Origin: Muscardinus avellanarius
Taxonomy: Eukaryota > Chordata > Mammalia > Rodentia > Gliridae
DNA length: 64,000 nt
Assembly: GCA_963383645.1 (NCBI GenBank)
Contig: OY726566.1
Span: 98,844,302 to 98,908,301, forward strand
Direction: 5' to 3'
The position numbers and the translations under genes are program-made. This document shows positions 1 to 13,000 of this stretch, piece after piece (position 1 is the first letter of the stretch; each line of letters opens with the position of its first letter). The notes beneath the pieces were generated by a model. The model had not been told where the DNA came from and searched no databases. It saw only the letters and a list, made by a program, of their open reading frames with translations.

Positions 1-119
1 CCTGACGGAGTCCAGAAAGCAGGGCGCCCCTGAGTGCGTGCGAGGACCCCCAGGCCTCAGAGGCCGGGGCAAAGGGGAAGATGGTGCTGGAGGATGGGTA
101 GAAAGTTCTTTCAAAAGGG

Positions 120-276
120 TTTAAATTGCACGTGGCTGACCTCGAACCCGTGATTCTCCTGTGTCAAGAGGTCCTCAGCAACTTAGTGAGACCCTGTTTT
201 CTTTCTTTCTTTCTTTTGTGGTACTGGGGATGGAAACCAGGGGCATTATACCTCTGAGCTACACCCTCAGCCCTAA
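120..276 (-). repeat. Rearranged SINE pieces, ID half at 217-276
   Basis: 120-160 resembles a minus-strand B1 half; 161-195 reads the + strand ('caacttagtgagaccctg'); 217-276 is a minus ID half. A mosaic of fragments. Confidence 0.7.
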
Positions 277-328
277 TTTTTAGTTGGTTAGCTTATTTGT
301 TTATTTATTTGTTTGTTTATTTATTTAC

Positions 329-390
329 GGGTCTGGGGATGGAACCCAGAGATATTCGACTTTCAAGCTACACCCCCAGCCCTATTTTTT
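329..390 (-). repeat. SINE ID half
   Basis: 'ggtctggggatggaaccca' to 'acacccccagccct' in minus orientation, no B1 half attached. Confidence 0.75.
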
Positions 391-398
391 AGTTTGTC

Positions 399-399
<1 letters not shown>

Positions 400-433
<34 letters not shown>

Positions 434-456
434 ATCTACCTATCTATCTACCTACA
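400..456 (+). repeat. (CTAT)n microsatellite
   Basis: About 8 perfect CTAT units followed by degenerate CTAC/CTAT units. Confidence 0.9.
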
Positions 457-477
457 TACCTATTTATTTATTTATTT

Positions 478-535
478 TGTGGATCTGGGATGGAACTCAG
501 GGGGATTCTACCTCTGAATTATACCCCAACCCCTT
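478..535 (-). repeat. SINE ID half
   Basis: Minus-orientation ID half with 'ggatggaactcaggggg'-like core; preceded by TTTA repeats. Confidence 0.7.
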
Positions 536-563
536 GCTTTTCCTTCCTTCCCTCCCTCCTTCC

Positions 564-780
564 TTTTTTTTTTTTTTTTCAGTACCAGGGATTGAATCCA
601 GTGGCATTCTACCTCTGAGCTACATCCCCAGCCCTACTTTTTATTCTTTCTTTTTTGAAACAGGGTCTCATTGAGTTGCAAAGGGTCTCACTAAATAGCT
701 GAGACTTTCTGTGAACCGCAGTCCTCCAGTCTCAGCCTCCCAAATGCTGGGATTCACAAGCGTGCACCACCACGCCCGGC
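564..780 (-). repeat. SINE type A, full
   Basis: Poly(T), ID half, then B1 half ending 'caccaccacgcccggc'. Confidence 0.9.
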
Positions 781-871
781 AAGAGACCCTGTTTTCAAAT
801 AAAAAATAAAATAAGGCTGGAGGGTGTAGCTGAGAGGAAGAATTCTCCTGGGTTCAATCCCTAGTGCTAAA
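781..871 (+). repeat. SINE 3' part
   Basis: Starts 'aagagaccctgtttt', carries an ID half ending 'ggttcaatccctagtgc'. Confidence 0.75.
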
Positions 872-873
872 AA

Positions 874-934
874 GAAAGAGAGAGAGGGAGAGGGAGAGGG
901 AGAGGGAGAGGGAGAGGGAGAGGGAGAGAGAGGG
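874..934 (+). repeat. (GGGAGA)n repeat
   Basis: Hexanucleotide purine repeat grown from the A-rich tail of the preceding SINE. Confidence 0.9.
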
Positions 935-1231
935 GTGGTGGGGAGAGGGATTCCCACTTGGCACAGCCTCTCCTCGGCCCTGGGAGGAAGCCAGGGTGGA
1001 GTCTCTGGAGCGAGGCCCTCCAGACAGCCCAGCACAGAACAAGCGGCAGAGGGCTGGGGAAGAGCCCGGGCCAGCTTCCTGGGGAGGAACAGAAGGGCCG
1101 CTTCAGGGATTCCAACCCAGCCAAGGGAAAGAGCTAAGTTTACCAGTGGGGGCCCCAAGGAGCAGCCCGGTCAGCTCCTCAGCCATGTCCACAGTTAAGA
1201 AGCCCATGGACTCAGAAGTCCATGGACTCTG

Positions 1232-1339
1232 AAGGACATGTCTTTCTAGATGGAAGCGCCTGCTGATTGCTTACTAGAGCAGATGAAGATAGACCAAATC
1301 AGGCATGCCATGTGAGATGAAAATTTACAACTGCATGTG
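1232..1339 (+). repeat. First copy of a 105-bp dispersed duplicate
   Basis: Nearly identical to 2091-2190; both share 'ggcatgccatgtgagatg' and 'ctgctgattgcttacta'. Looks like a HAL1/L1-derived segment. Confidence 0.75.
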
Positions 1340-1514
1340 GTGAGCTCTACCGCCATCCTTCCTCACCAACAGATAGCCGGGATCTCCAGCTATGTCAGGA
1401 ACGCAAGTGAACAAGGAGTAAGCAGTTGAAAGAAACGGATCACACGGGAGGAGCGAACTCTCCCCTCGCCCTCCCCCAAAGCCAACTTCAGTCAGATCAT
1501 CAAAAGAAGAAAGA

Positions 1515-1716
1515 GCCAGCTGTGGCAGTGCACACCTGGAATCCCAGTACTCGGGAGGCTGAGACAGGAGGATCGCAGGCTTGCGTCCAGCCTCAGCAAC
1601 TTAGTGAGAACCTCAACAATTTAGTGAGACTGTTTCAAAATAAAATGAGGCTGGGGGTGTAGCTCAGAGGTAGAACAACTCTGGATTAAATACCTAGTAC
1701 TCAAAACAGAAACAAA
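1515..1716 (+). repeat. SINE type A
   Basis: B1 half from 'gccagctgtggcagtgc' and ID half 'gctgggggtgtagctcag'; diverged. Confidence 0.85.
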
Positions 1717-1719
1717 TAA

Positions 1720-1771
1720 ATTGGGGTGTAGCTCAGAAGTATAATGCCCCTGGGTTCAATCTCTAGCACAT
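1720..1771 (+). repeat. SINE ID half
   Basis: 'ggggtgtagctcagaagta' to 'caatctctagcac'; second ID unit directly after the previous SINE. Confidence 0.7.
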
Positions 1772-1795
1772 GTACACACATACACATGGAATAGG

Positions 1796-2250
1796 ATGTT
1801 TTAGTACAACAGTAACAAAATCAGAAAACTTTGGAAATTAACAATATAGTCACAGAAATGAAAAACTCAGAAGAAGGGTAGGAAGATAAAGTTAAGAAAA
1901 TCTTCTAGCAAATAGATATGAATGAGAGAGAGAAGAGAACAGAAGAGAGAAGAGGGGAGGAGAGGAAAGAAATTTGTAGGAAGATCAGTCCGAGATCTGA
2001 CATTTGAGTAATATGACCCCCAGAAAAAAAGCAGAAAATGGAGGAGAGGAAGTTATCATTAATATAATTAAAGAAAATTTCCTGAGGCTAAAGGACATGC
2101 CTTTCCAGATTGAAGCGTCTGCTGATTGCTTACTAGTGTAGACCCAAATCCAGGCATGCCATGTGAGATGAAAATTTACAACTGCATGTGATAAAGAAGA
2201 GATCCTGAAAGCTTCCAGACAGGAGCACTAAGAAATTTAATTTTAAATGA
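1796..2250 (+). repeat. HAL1/L1-like fragment
   Basis: A-rich block with 'cctgaggctaaaggacatg' and 'gaaagcttccagacagg', like the conserved part of HAL1 and old L1 elements. Includes the second copy of the 105-bp duplicate (2091-2190). Confidence 0.5.
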
Positions 2251-2257
2251 TCGTGGA

Positions 2258-2405
2258 AGAAGCTGTGTGCGGTGGTGCATGCCTGCCATCCCAATAGGTG
2301 GGAGTCTGAGCTAGAAGGGTCACAGGTTCAAAGCTAGTCTCAGCCAATTAGCAAGACCCTAAGCAACTTTATGAGGCCCTGTTTCAAAATAAAAACTAAA
2401 ACAGG
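2258..2405 (+). repeat. SINE, 5' part (interrupted)
   Basis: B1 half of an older SINE cut by a type B SINE; the ID half resumes at 2631-2690. Confidence 0.85.
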
Positions 2406-2589
2406 GGCCAGGCGTGGTGGTGCACGCTTACAATCCCCGTGCTTGGGAGCCGAAGACAGGAGGATTGCACAGGTTCGTGAAGCCAGCCTTGCTGGCTTAA
2501 GAGACCCTGTTTCCAAATAAAAATATAAAAATAGGTCTGGGAGTGTAGCCTGGAGGTAGAAGGGTTTCCAGGAACCCCAGTACCACCAA

Positions 2590-2621
<32 letters not shown>
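2406..2621 (+). repeat. SINE type B, nested
   Basis: Inserted in the older SINE with target copies 'taaaacagg' at 2397-2405 and 2622-2630; (AATA)n tail. Confidence 0.9.
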
Positions 2622-2624
<3 letters not shown>

Positions 2625-2630
2625 AACAGG

Positions 2631-2690
2631 CTGGGGGTGTGGCTGAGAGATGGGATGCCCCTGAGTTCAATCTATAGTACCACCAAACAG
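2631..2690 (+). repeat. SINE, 3' part (interrupted)
   Basis: 'ctgggggtgtggctgagag' ID half that completes the element at 2258. Confidence 0.85.
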
Positions 2691-2723
2691 CAACAACACC
2701 TGGGTGAGACTGGATCTAGACTT

Positions 2724-2941
2724 ATTTTGGTGTATGTGTGTGTGTTGCTGGGGATTGAATCCAGGGGGTGTTCTACCTTTGAGCTACAACCCCAGCCCTA
2801 TTTTTTTTTTTTTTGAAACAGGGTCTTACTAAGTTGCTGAGGGCCTCACTAGGTTGCTGAGGTTGGCTGTAAACCCATGATCCTCCTGTCTCAGCCTCCC
2901 AAGTGCTGGGATTACCAGCGTGTGCTACCACGCCCGGCTAT
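2724..2941 (-). repeat. SINE type A, minus
   Basis: Full element flanked by 'tggatctagactt' target copies at 2711-2723 and 2942-2954; carries a small TG run. Confidence 0.9.
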
Positions 2942-2959
2942 TGGATCTAGACTTTTCAA

Positions 2960-3030
2960 GGGGCTGTGGCTGTGGCTCAGTGGTAGAGCACTTGCCAAGC
3001 ATGAACAAGGCCCTGGGTTGATCCCCAGTA
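2960..3030 (+). repeat. Solo ID element
   Basis: 'gtggctcagtggtagagca' and 'aaggccctgggttgatcccc': the classical tRNA-derived ID SINE with A/B-box-like parts, not a functional tRNA gene. Confidence 0.85.
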
Positions 3031-3544
3031 ATGTCCTGCCCAGCCCCCTCATTCCCCCCCAAAGAAAAGAACATGTTCACAATTCTGAAGAATTATTTCC
3101 AACCTATAAGCACTCAGGCTGAGGTCACAGCCCAGGGCACAGCTCGCCGTGGAACACGAGAAGTCTTGCTCTATGGAGTTGTACAGCGTGGTGGTCCTGC
3201 TACACCCTTTCTGAGATGGCTGTTGGAAGACATGCTCCATCAAGACAAAAGAGTAACCAAACGGAAAGAAGACATGAGAGAAAAGGCCTAGGAAGCGGGC
3301 ATAGGAGCGGGGTGGAGAACTCCTGGCTGCTGGTGGCAGCCAGGTTTAGAAGGCAACTAGTTAGACTGGGGCAGGTCAGAGGGTTCCAGGCGCCACTTCT
3401 TTGAGAAGGCTATTTTGGAGCGGACATTAGTTTCCTCCCCAAATTCCTATGTTGAATCTCTAACCATTGATATGATGTATAGCAATCAAGTGTATACTTA
3501 ATGGTTATGATGGTAAAAATAAAAACCCAAACCAAGAAAAAAAA

Positions 3545-4240
3545 AGGGAGTTCACTCCGACTAGAATGGCTACTAAAAAAATTAAAACCAACAAGTATTG
3601 GTAAAGATATGGAGAAATTGGAATCCTCATACATTGCTGGTGGAAATAATGTGTAAATGGTGTAGGCACCACAGAAAAGAGTTTGACAGTACCTCAGAAA
3701 GTGAAAGAGAATTACCATATGACCCAACAATTCCATTCCTGGGCATATACCCAAATGAACTGAAAGTAGGGACTCAAACAGATGTTTATGCACCATGTTC
3801 ATAGCCACAAGGTGGAAATAGTCCAAGTGTCAATTAACAGATGAATGGATAAACAAAATGTGGTATATCCATACAATGGAGTAATACTAAGCCATAAAAG
3901 GAATAACATTCTTACAGATGCATGCTACAGCATAAAGAAGCCTTGAAAGCATTTTGCTAAGTTCAATAAGCCAAACACCAAAAGACAAATATTGTATGAT
4001 TCCAACAGGCAGAGTCATAGAGCTGGAATGTAGAGAGATGATGGCTGGGGAGGGAAAAGGTATGGGGAGGTATTATTTAGTGGGTACAGAGTTTCTGTTC
4101 AGGAAGGTGAGTTTTACAAACAGACAATGGTGATGGGTACATGGCATGGGAATGTACTTAATGCCATTTATCCAACATATGAAAAGGGTTAAGATGGCCA
4201 ATTGTATGTTATATGCATTTTTATCATAATGTAAAATATT
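3545..4240 (+). repeat. LINE-1 3' end
   Basis: ORF2 end and 3'UTR of an old mammalian L1: 'attaccatatgacccaaca', 'attccattcctgggcatat', 'gaatggataaacaaaatgtgg'. No intact ORF remains. Confidence 0.9.
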
Positions 4241-4261
4241 ATTTATTTATTATTTATTTAT

Positions 4262-4468
4262 TTGTTTGTGGTTCTGAGTATTGAGCCCAGGGGCATTCTA
4301 CCTCCAACCTACATCCCTGGCCCTATTTTTTATTCTCTACTTTTGAAACAGGGTCTCATGAAGTTGCAGAGGGCCTCGCCAAGTAGCTGAGGCTGGCTGT
4401 GAACTCGCAATCCTCCTGCCTCAGCCTCCCAAGCATTGGAATTACAAGCATGTGCCATCACACCCGGC
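4262..4468 (-). repeat. SINE type A, minus
   Basis: ID half then B1 half ending 'catcacacccggctt'. Confidence 0.9.
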
Positions 4469-4492
4469 TTGAAAAATTATATATATATTTTT

Positions 4493-4646
4493 GGTGGTAC
4501 TGGGGTTCCTGGAAGCCCTTCTACCTCTGGACTACACTCCCAGACCTACTTTATATTTTTGAAACAGGGTCTCTTAAGCCAGTGCGGTCCTCCTGTCTCC
4601 GCCTCCCAAGCACGGGGATTACAAGCAGGTGCCACCACGCCCGGCT
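4493..4646 (-). repeat. SINE type B, minus, shortened
   Basis: 'ggggttcctggaagccctt' ID half; internal hairpin part reduced to 'aagccagtgcgg'. Confidence 0.9.
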
Positions 4647-4839
4647 TGAAAATATTTTTAAAACCCTAGTCTAAAGTCTACAGGTCAACCTTCATATAAC
4701 TATAAAATAAAAATGTTAAGTGATAACAAAAATAATTTCGTAAGAGGAGAGACTCAAAAGGATCAGACAGAGGGGAAAGGTGGGCAGGATTTCAAGAGGT
4801 TCGGGCGGCCTTGGTACTGACCCTGTCTCTTCTCCTCAG

Positions 4840-4914
4840 ACACCACCACGCGGCTCCTGCTGGGGGCGATCGCGGTCCTCCTGTTCGCCATCCTGGTGGT
4901 AATGAGCATCCTGG
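4840..4914 (+). CDS. CLEC2L: CLEC2L exon 2: transmembrane segment
   Basis: The exon follows a pyrimidine-rich acceptor ending ctcctcag and is followed by the donor gtgagc. It starts with the last two bases of a split Asp codon and ends with the first base of a split Ala codon. The peptide is (D)TTTRLLLGAIAVLLFAILV and then VMSIL. This is a single hydrophobic helix preceded by Arg, as expected for the signal-anchor of a type II lectin-like receptor. 75 bases; phases match exon 3. The exon sits between two SINE clusters but contains no repeat. Confidence 0.93.
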
Positions 4915-5242
4915 GTGAGCATGCGAGTCCAGCGCATATGCAGTTCGGTTCAGATACGCGCGTGCTTCATGCTTGCAGAGGTACAGAGAGGTTCCTGACG
5001 ACAGGCCAGGAATTCTGGGACAGGGGATGAAACTGAAAAGAAGTGTGTGGGTTGGTGAGGTTTTTGTCTAAAATAATACATGCACACATGGGCTCTGCAT
5101 GTCCCTTTGTTAAGCCCCACAGGTAAAGTAGAGATGTTCCTGAGATAATTTCATAAATCTGTAAAAACTTGGAACAAACTTGGGTTGGGTGAGGCAGGCA
5201 CTGAGTCTTAAAGGAGGAGGCTTGGAGATATAGGACTGTTTA

Positions 5243-5308
5243 CTTATTCGGTACTAGGGATCGAACCCAGGGGATTCTACCTCTGAGCTACCCCCCAGCC
5301 CTATTTTT
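5243..5308 (-). repeat. SINE ID half, minus
   Basis: 'ggtactagggatcgaaccc' to 'ccccccagcccta'. Confidence 0.8.
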
Positions 5309-5340
5309 TAATTAGTTTGTCCGTTTATTTATTTATTTTT

Positions 5341-5535
5341 TTTGCGGTACTGGGAATGGAACCCAGGGGCATTCTACCTCTGAGCTACACCCCCAGCCCT
5401 ATTTTTTATTTTGAAGCAGGGTCTCACTGAGTTGTAGAGGGCCTCACTAAGTAGCTGAGGCTGGCCGTGAACTGCGATCCTCCTGTCTCAGCCTCCCAAG
5501 TACTGGGATTACAAGCGTGCGCCACCACGCCCAGT
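5341..5535 (-). repeat. SINE type A, minus
   Basis: Complete element with 'gagctacacccccagccct' and 'gggattacaagcgtgcgcc'. Confidence 0.9.
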
Positions 5536-5729
5536 GGCTTATATAACTTTTTAACAGTAAAGAGAGTGTGGATTTGAAGAGATGATACACTGGGTGAAGT
5601 GCCTAGGAAATACATGGGAGGAGTAACAGAAGAGGAGGCTACTTTGGTCTGGTCTGTGAGTGCAAACTCATCTTGGTGCAGACCCTTTGGCTTTGTTGAT
5701 CAGAGCTGTTCTTCGCTCCCTGATTTAGA

Positions 5730-5925
5730 ATGGGCGTGGTGGTACATGCCTGTGACTTGGGAGGCTGAGACTGGAGGATCTCAGGTTTAAAAACAGCCTT
5801 AGCAACTTAGTGAGACCCTCAGCAACTTAGTGGGACCCTGTTTAAAAAGAATTAAAAAAAAAAAGGGCTGGGGGTATAGCTCAGAGGTAGAATGCCCCTG
5901 AGTTCAATCCCTGGTACAAAAATTA
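5730..5925 (+). repeat. SINE type A
   Basis: B1 half from 'gggcgtggtggtacatgcc', ID half ending 'gttcaatccctggtac'. Confidence 0.9.
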
Positions 5926-6347
5926 AAATAAAAATATTTTTAAAATGGGAGATGTGTTTCTCTGCATACACATGTGTGTCGGTACCTTCTACAAAGGGAA
6001 ATGTTTGTCCCGCAGACGAAGAGGGGCAGAGGCCTCTTCCTGCCTCTGCTGGTCCTCAGGCGCCTCAGCTCAGAATCACCCTGATGCCACAGTGGCATGT
6101 TTTGGGGTGAAATATGCTGAACCCTGACAGGCAAACAGAACATTTTAAGGGTCAGAGGCCTAAGAAACATAGTGTCGTGTAGGATGGGAAGATCAAAGAC
6201 ATAAAAAAAAAGGGCTGTGAGGTTGTCGGACAGGGACTTTGGCTCCTCTTGAGGGATTTGCGTCAAAGTGTGGCATGGCTTCTGTAGGGCACGCAGGAAT
6301 GATTTTAATTTTGGAGAAGCGCTGTCAGACCCGGGATATGCTTTTAT

Positions 6348-6557
6348 TTTATTTTGTGGTACTGGGGGGTGGAACCCAGAGGCTTTCTACCTCCAGGCTA
6401 TACTCCCAGACCTATTGTATACTTTATTTGGAAACAGGGTCTCACTAAGTTGCTGAGAACCTCACTAAGTAACTGAGGCTGGCTTTGAAGCTGTGCGATC
6501 CTCCTGTCACAGCCTCCCAAGCGCGGGGATTACAAACGTGTGCCACCATGCCAGGCT
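6348..6557 (-). repeat. SINE type C, minus
   Basis: 'ggctttctacctccaggct' and 'aagcgcggggattacaaac' mark type C. Confidence 0.9.
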
Positions 6558-7066
6558 CGGAATAGACTCTTTAAAATGTGGGGAAAGTCTACCAGTGATA
6601 TCAATCCCTACTGAACCCTCCCCCAAATGACTTGTATGGTCAGAGAGGGTGCAAGTGTGTTCAAAAGTGGAGAATGTCTCTGGGACCAGCCTGGACTTGC
6701 CTAGACTACTGCCTACAAATCAAAGCACTTTCCTGGTATCCTGCTGCTAGGTTGGGAGGTCAGGGCTGTGTGTAGACACAGTTTACCATGATTTCCATAA
6801 AGCCCAACAGATTCTTATGCAGAAGGGGTTGAAATACAGCCGTCAGTCCTCAGTCTCAGTCCGTAGCAATCAGACTTGCATCTCACTGCAGAGGCATGCC
6901 CAGCCAGTGTCCACTAAATCAGCTCCGTGTGGCTGTAGGTCCCTGGGGAGGCCCACAGAGATCCCTGAGTGCCCTGGGTGTGTTCTTGGCTCTGTCCCTC
7001 CCTACATTTTCACCACTTGCTTGTATGAAAACAGCAATGACAAAAAGCATGCTTACGAGCCAGAGC

Positions 7067-7168
7067 TAGGCGCCTGGGATTCCTCTGCTTGGGGGGGCTG
7101 AAACAGGAGGGTCACAGGTTCAAGGCCAGCCTCAACAACATAGTGAGACCCTGCTTCAAAATAAAAAA
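7067..7168 (+). repeat. SINE 5' part (interrupted)
   Basis: Diverged B1 half; its ID half resumes at 7409-7467 after a nested SINE. Confidence 0.75.
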
Positions 7169-7408
7169 GAGCCAGGCGTGGTGGTGCACGCTTGTAATCC
7201 TAGCATTTGAGAGGCTGAGACAGGAGGATTGTGGTTTGAGGACAGCCTCAGCTACTTAGTGAGGCCCTTTGCAACTCATAGAGACCCTATTTCAAAATAA
7301 AGAATAAAAAGTAGGGCTGGTGGTATAGCTCAGAGGAAGAATGCCCTTGAGATCCATCCCCAGTACCCCAAAATAAGTAAGTAAGTAAGTAAATAAATAA
7401 ATAAATAA
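7169..7408 (+). repeat. SINE type A, nested, with (AAGT/AAAT)n tail
   Basis: 'gccaggcgtggtggtgcac' to 'atccccagtaccccaaa'; tail 7377-7408. Confidence 0.85.
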
Positions 7409-7467
7409 AGGGTTGGGGGTATACCTCGGAGGGAATCTGTCCCTGGGTTCAATCCCTAGTTCCCCTT
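7409..7467 (+). repeat. SINE 3' part (interrupted)
   Basis: 'ggttgggggtatacctcgg' ID half that completes 7067-7168. Confidence 0.7.
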
Positions 7468-8069
7468 TACCCTCACATACATTTACCTTTAAAAAAATCC
7501 AATGAGGAATCAAAGTGGATGAGATGAATATGGAAGAAATACATGGAAGTCTCTGCATTTGGAGAGCTGGAGAGGTGTTTTACACACGTCTGGACACCCG
7601 GAGGCCTGGCTGGGACACAGGCCTCTGGGAGCGAGCTAAGCTGATGGCTGTTCCTTTTGGTAAGGGCGTCCCCAAGAGTCTGGTGAGCTCCAGGTCCTCC
7701 CTGGGAGTGCGGTCCTGCACAGACTCGGGGCGGGGCCTGTTCGCTGCCCAGAGTAACCAGAAGACAGGGCTGTTGTCACTGTGTGGCTGTTGGAGCCGCG
7801 CCTAGCGGGCCATGTGGTCCTGGTAGCAGCAAAACAGTGCTCCTGCGGACACTGTGGCAGCAGGCGGGAGGAGGAGCAGCCGCCTCCAGGAGGAGGCAGA
7901 GGCAGGCCAGCGCACAGGGGAGGCTGTCATTCTCCTTCAAACTGGAGGAAGAAGATGGGATGGACCGTGTCTGCTCTGGGTCACACCAGAGGGCAGAGCC
8001 CAGACTACTCTGTAGGTCTAGGTCACAGGAAGGCAGGCTGAGACCCAACATTTAAAAAGAACTTGTTTG

Positions 8070-8300
8070 CCGAGCGTGGTGGCACACACTTGTAATCCCC
8101 GCGCTTGGGAGGCTGAGACAGGAGGATCACACGGGTTCGAAGCCAGCCTCAGCTACGTAGTGAGGCTTTCAGCAACTTAGTGAGACCCTGTTTCCAAATA
8201 AAATATAAAAAGGGTCTGGGGGTATAGCCCAGAGGTAGAATGCCTCTGGGTTCCACCCCCAGTACCACCAAAAAAATTTAAAAAAATAAAAATAATAAAT
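8070..8300 (+). repeat. SINE type C
   Basis: Flanked by a perfect 16-base target copy (8054-8069 and 8301-8316). First of five elements in a serial insertion array. Confidence 0.93.
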
Positions 8301-8316
8301 AAAAAGAACTTGTTTG

Positions 8317-8455
8317 AGCTGGGCGTGGTGGCACACACTTGTAATCCCAGCATTTGAGAGGCTGAGACCGGAGAATTGTGGTTCGTAGACAGCCTCAGCT
8401 ACTTAGTGAGGCCCTCTGCAACTCAGTGACACCCTGTTTCAAAATAAAGAATAAA
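8317..8455 (+). repeat. SINE type A, 5' part (interrupted)
   Basis: Cut within 'caaaataaagaataaa' by a type B element; resumes at 8679. Confidence 0.9.
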
Positions 8456-8678
8456 GCCGGAAGTGGTGGCGCACGTTTGTAATCCCCATGCTTGGGAGGC
8501 AGAGACAGGAGGATCACTCAGGTTCGAAGCCAGCTGCGCGCGCTGGCTTAGGAGACCCTGTTTCCAAATAAAAATTTAAAAATAGGTCTGGAAGCGTAGC
8601 CCAGAGGTAGAAGGGCTTCCAGGAACCCCAGTACCACCAAAATAAAATAAAATAAAATAAAATAAAATAAAATAAAAA
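8456..8678 (+). repeat. SINE type B, nested, (AAAAT)n tail
   Basis: Shows the GC hairpin 'gccagctgcgcgcgctggc' and 'gggcttccaggaacccc'. Confidence 0.92.
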
Positions 8679-8741
8679 ACAAGGCAGGGAGTGTAGCTTG
8701 GAGGTCAAATGCCCTTGAGTTCCATCCCCAGATCCGAAAAA

Positions 8742-8774
<33 letters not shown>
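8679..8774 (+). repeat. SINE type A, 3' part
   Basis: ID half with 'gtgtagcttggaggtcaaa' and an (AAAT)n tail; completes 8317-8455. Confidence 0.9.
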
Positions 8775-8776
<2 letters not shown>

Positions 8777-8786
8777 AACTTGCTTA

Positions 8787-9027
8787 AACTGGGCGTGGTG
8801 GCACATGCTTATAATCCCAGCATTTGGGAGTCTGAGACTGGAGGATCATGGTTCAAGGACAGCCTCAGCTACTTAGTGAGGCCCTCTGCAACTTAGTGAG
8901 ACCCTGTTTCCAAATAAAGAATAAAAAATAGGGCAGGGGGTGTAGCTTGGAGGTCGAATGCCCCTGGGTTCCATCCCCAGACCCGCAAATAAAATAAAAT
9001 AAAATAAAATAAAATAAAATAAAATAT
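8787..9027 (+). repeat. SINE type A, (AAAAT)n tail
   Basis: Between target copies at 8775-8786 and 9028-9042; 'gtgtagcttggaggtcgaa'. Confidence 0.92.
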
Positions 9028-9040
9028 AAAAGGAACTTGC

Positions 9041-9244
9041 TAGCCAGGCTTGGTGGCGGTGCTCATCTGTAATCCTAGTACTTGGGTGGCTAAGACGGGA
9101 GGATTCAAGACCAGTCTCAGCAATCTAACGAGACTCTCAGTAACCTAGTGAGACCATTTCAAATGAAAATTGAAATCACGATGGGGTGTAGCCCAGAAGT
9201 AGAAGTCCCTGGGTTCAATCTCCAGTACCATTAAAAAAAAAAAT
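9041..9244 (+). repeat. SINE type A, diverged
   Basis: Last and most diverged element of the array; target copy 'gaactcgctag' at 9248-9258. Confidence 0.88.
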
Positions 9245-9638
9245 ACAGAACTCGCTAGCAGTTCAGCAATGGTGAGAGTCGCCCTGCTAGCTCGTGTGCC
9301 CCAGGGGCTAGCGAGAGTGCCCTGTCCATACTGAGGACGATTCCTACCCTGGCTGCAGAGACAGGATGTGTGGCCTCCAGGTCTCTACCCAGTCCAAGTT
9401 CCTGAAGTCCCATGCCTCAGGGACCAGGCGCAGGAGAGCCCACTCGGGGTGAACCTGCGGCCACCTCCCTGCTTGGGGCGCACCTGCTGGCCTCCCCAGC
9501 TCCGCTTCTTATACGCGTAGCTGCTGACCTTTTGCCTCTAGACGCTGTGGCATCATCAGGTGGAGGAGGGGCCGTGGGAAGCGGAGAGGGCTCTTGGGGG
9601 CTCTTGGTGGTGGCCGGCCGGCGGCGGGCAGGTGCTGA

Positions 9639-9908
<270 letters not shown>

Positions 9909-10012
9909 TGAAGATGAGTCAGTCCCTCAGGGCTTGTTAACGCCACTTACTTTGACCCAAGGCTAGTTGCCCAAGCTAAAAACTCAGTATGTGAAGGAGA
10001 AGAATTAAAAGA

Positions 10013-10228
10013 TGGGCATGGTGGGGCATACCTGTAATCACAGTACTTGAGAGGCTGAGATAGGAAGATTGCAATTTTGAGGCCAGCGGCATCAACTTAG
10101 CGAGACAGTAGTAACTTAGTGAGATACTGTTTTAAAATTTAAAAAAAAAAAAAAAAAGCTAGGGGTGTAACTTAGAGGTAGAATGCTCCTGGGTTCAATC
10201 CCTAGTACCAAAAAAAAAAAAAAAACCC
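10013..10228 (+). repeat. SINE type A
   Basis: 'gggcatggtggggcatacc' to 'ttcaatccctagtacc'. Confidence 0.88.
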
Positions 10229-10262
10229 ACTTTTTTTTAAAAGTAGAAGAATTACAAATTAT

Positions 10263-10452
10263 TAGCCAGATTTGGTGGTATGTGCTTGGCATCCTAGTAT
10301 TATGGGAGACTGAGACAGGATGATCACAGGTTTGAGGCCAGCCTCAGCAACTTAGATATTCAGTAACTTGGTGAGACCCTGTTTTAAAATAAAAAGGGCT
10401 GGGGGTAGAGGTTAGATGTAGAATGCCCCAGGGCGCAATCTCTAGTACTGAA
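10263..10452 (+). repeat. SINE type A, diverged
   Basis: 'gccagatttggtggtatgt' and 'aatgccccagggcgcaatc'. Confidence 0.85.
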
Positions 10453-10476
10453 TGAATACAACAAAAATGAATTATT

Positions 10477-10660
10477 GCCAGGCACAGTGAGCACATCTGA
10501 AATCCCAGTACTTGGGAGGCTGAGGCCAGACAATCACAGGTCTGAGGCTAGTGCACAGTAACGTGAGACCCTGTTTCAAAATAAAAAATTAAAAAGGGCT
10601 GGAGTTGTAGCTCAGTGGTAGAACATCCCCACATTCAACCCTAGTACCACAAAAAAAAAA
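10477..10660 (+). repeat. SINE type A, diverged
   Basis: 'aatcccagtacttgggagg' and 'tagctcagtggtagaaca'. Confidence 0.85.
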
Positions 10661-10773
10661 GAGAAAAAAATTCAAATTATAAACACCTAGGAAATGCAAA
10701 ACCATGTTGTCATTTTCTATTGATTGGGACATGATCTCTTATCACCCATAACAGTCTTATCAATAGAGTATGA

Positions 10774-13000
<2,227 letters not shown>

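Larger units (their letters stand above)
1..4839 (+). other. CLEC2L: CLEC2L intron 1 (3' part)
   Basis: Contains SINEs, short tandem repeats, a HAL1/L1-like block and an L1 3' end, listed separately. The stretches 935-1230, 1340-1510, 3040-3410 and 4650-4839 show nothing I recognise. No exon 1 candidate with a hydrophilic cytoplasmic tail was found at 1-1230. Confidence 0.8.

Noticed and set aside
1..1230. Possible CLEC2L exon 1
   Set aside because: No reading frame gives the expected hydrophilic N-terminus ending with a split Asp codon and a donor.
2960..3030. tRNA-like sequence
   Set aside because: It is an ID SINE: tRNA-derived promoter but no acceptor stem or anticodon arm of a functional tRNA.
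3415..3475. 'tttcctccccaaattcctatgttgaa'-like motif seen in old repeats (partly quoted)
   Set aside because: Short and decayed; cannot be assigned to a family without a search.
8054..9258. Regular repeats spaced by similar lengths (CRISPR-like at first sight)
   Set aside because: Units are SINEs with A-rich tails and target duplications in a mammalian intron.
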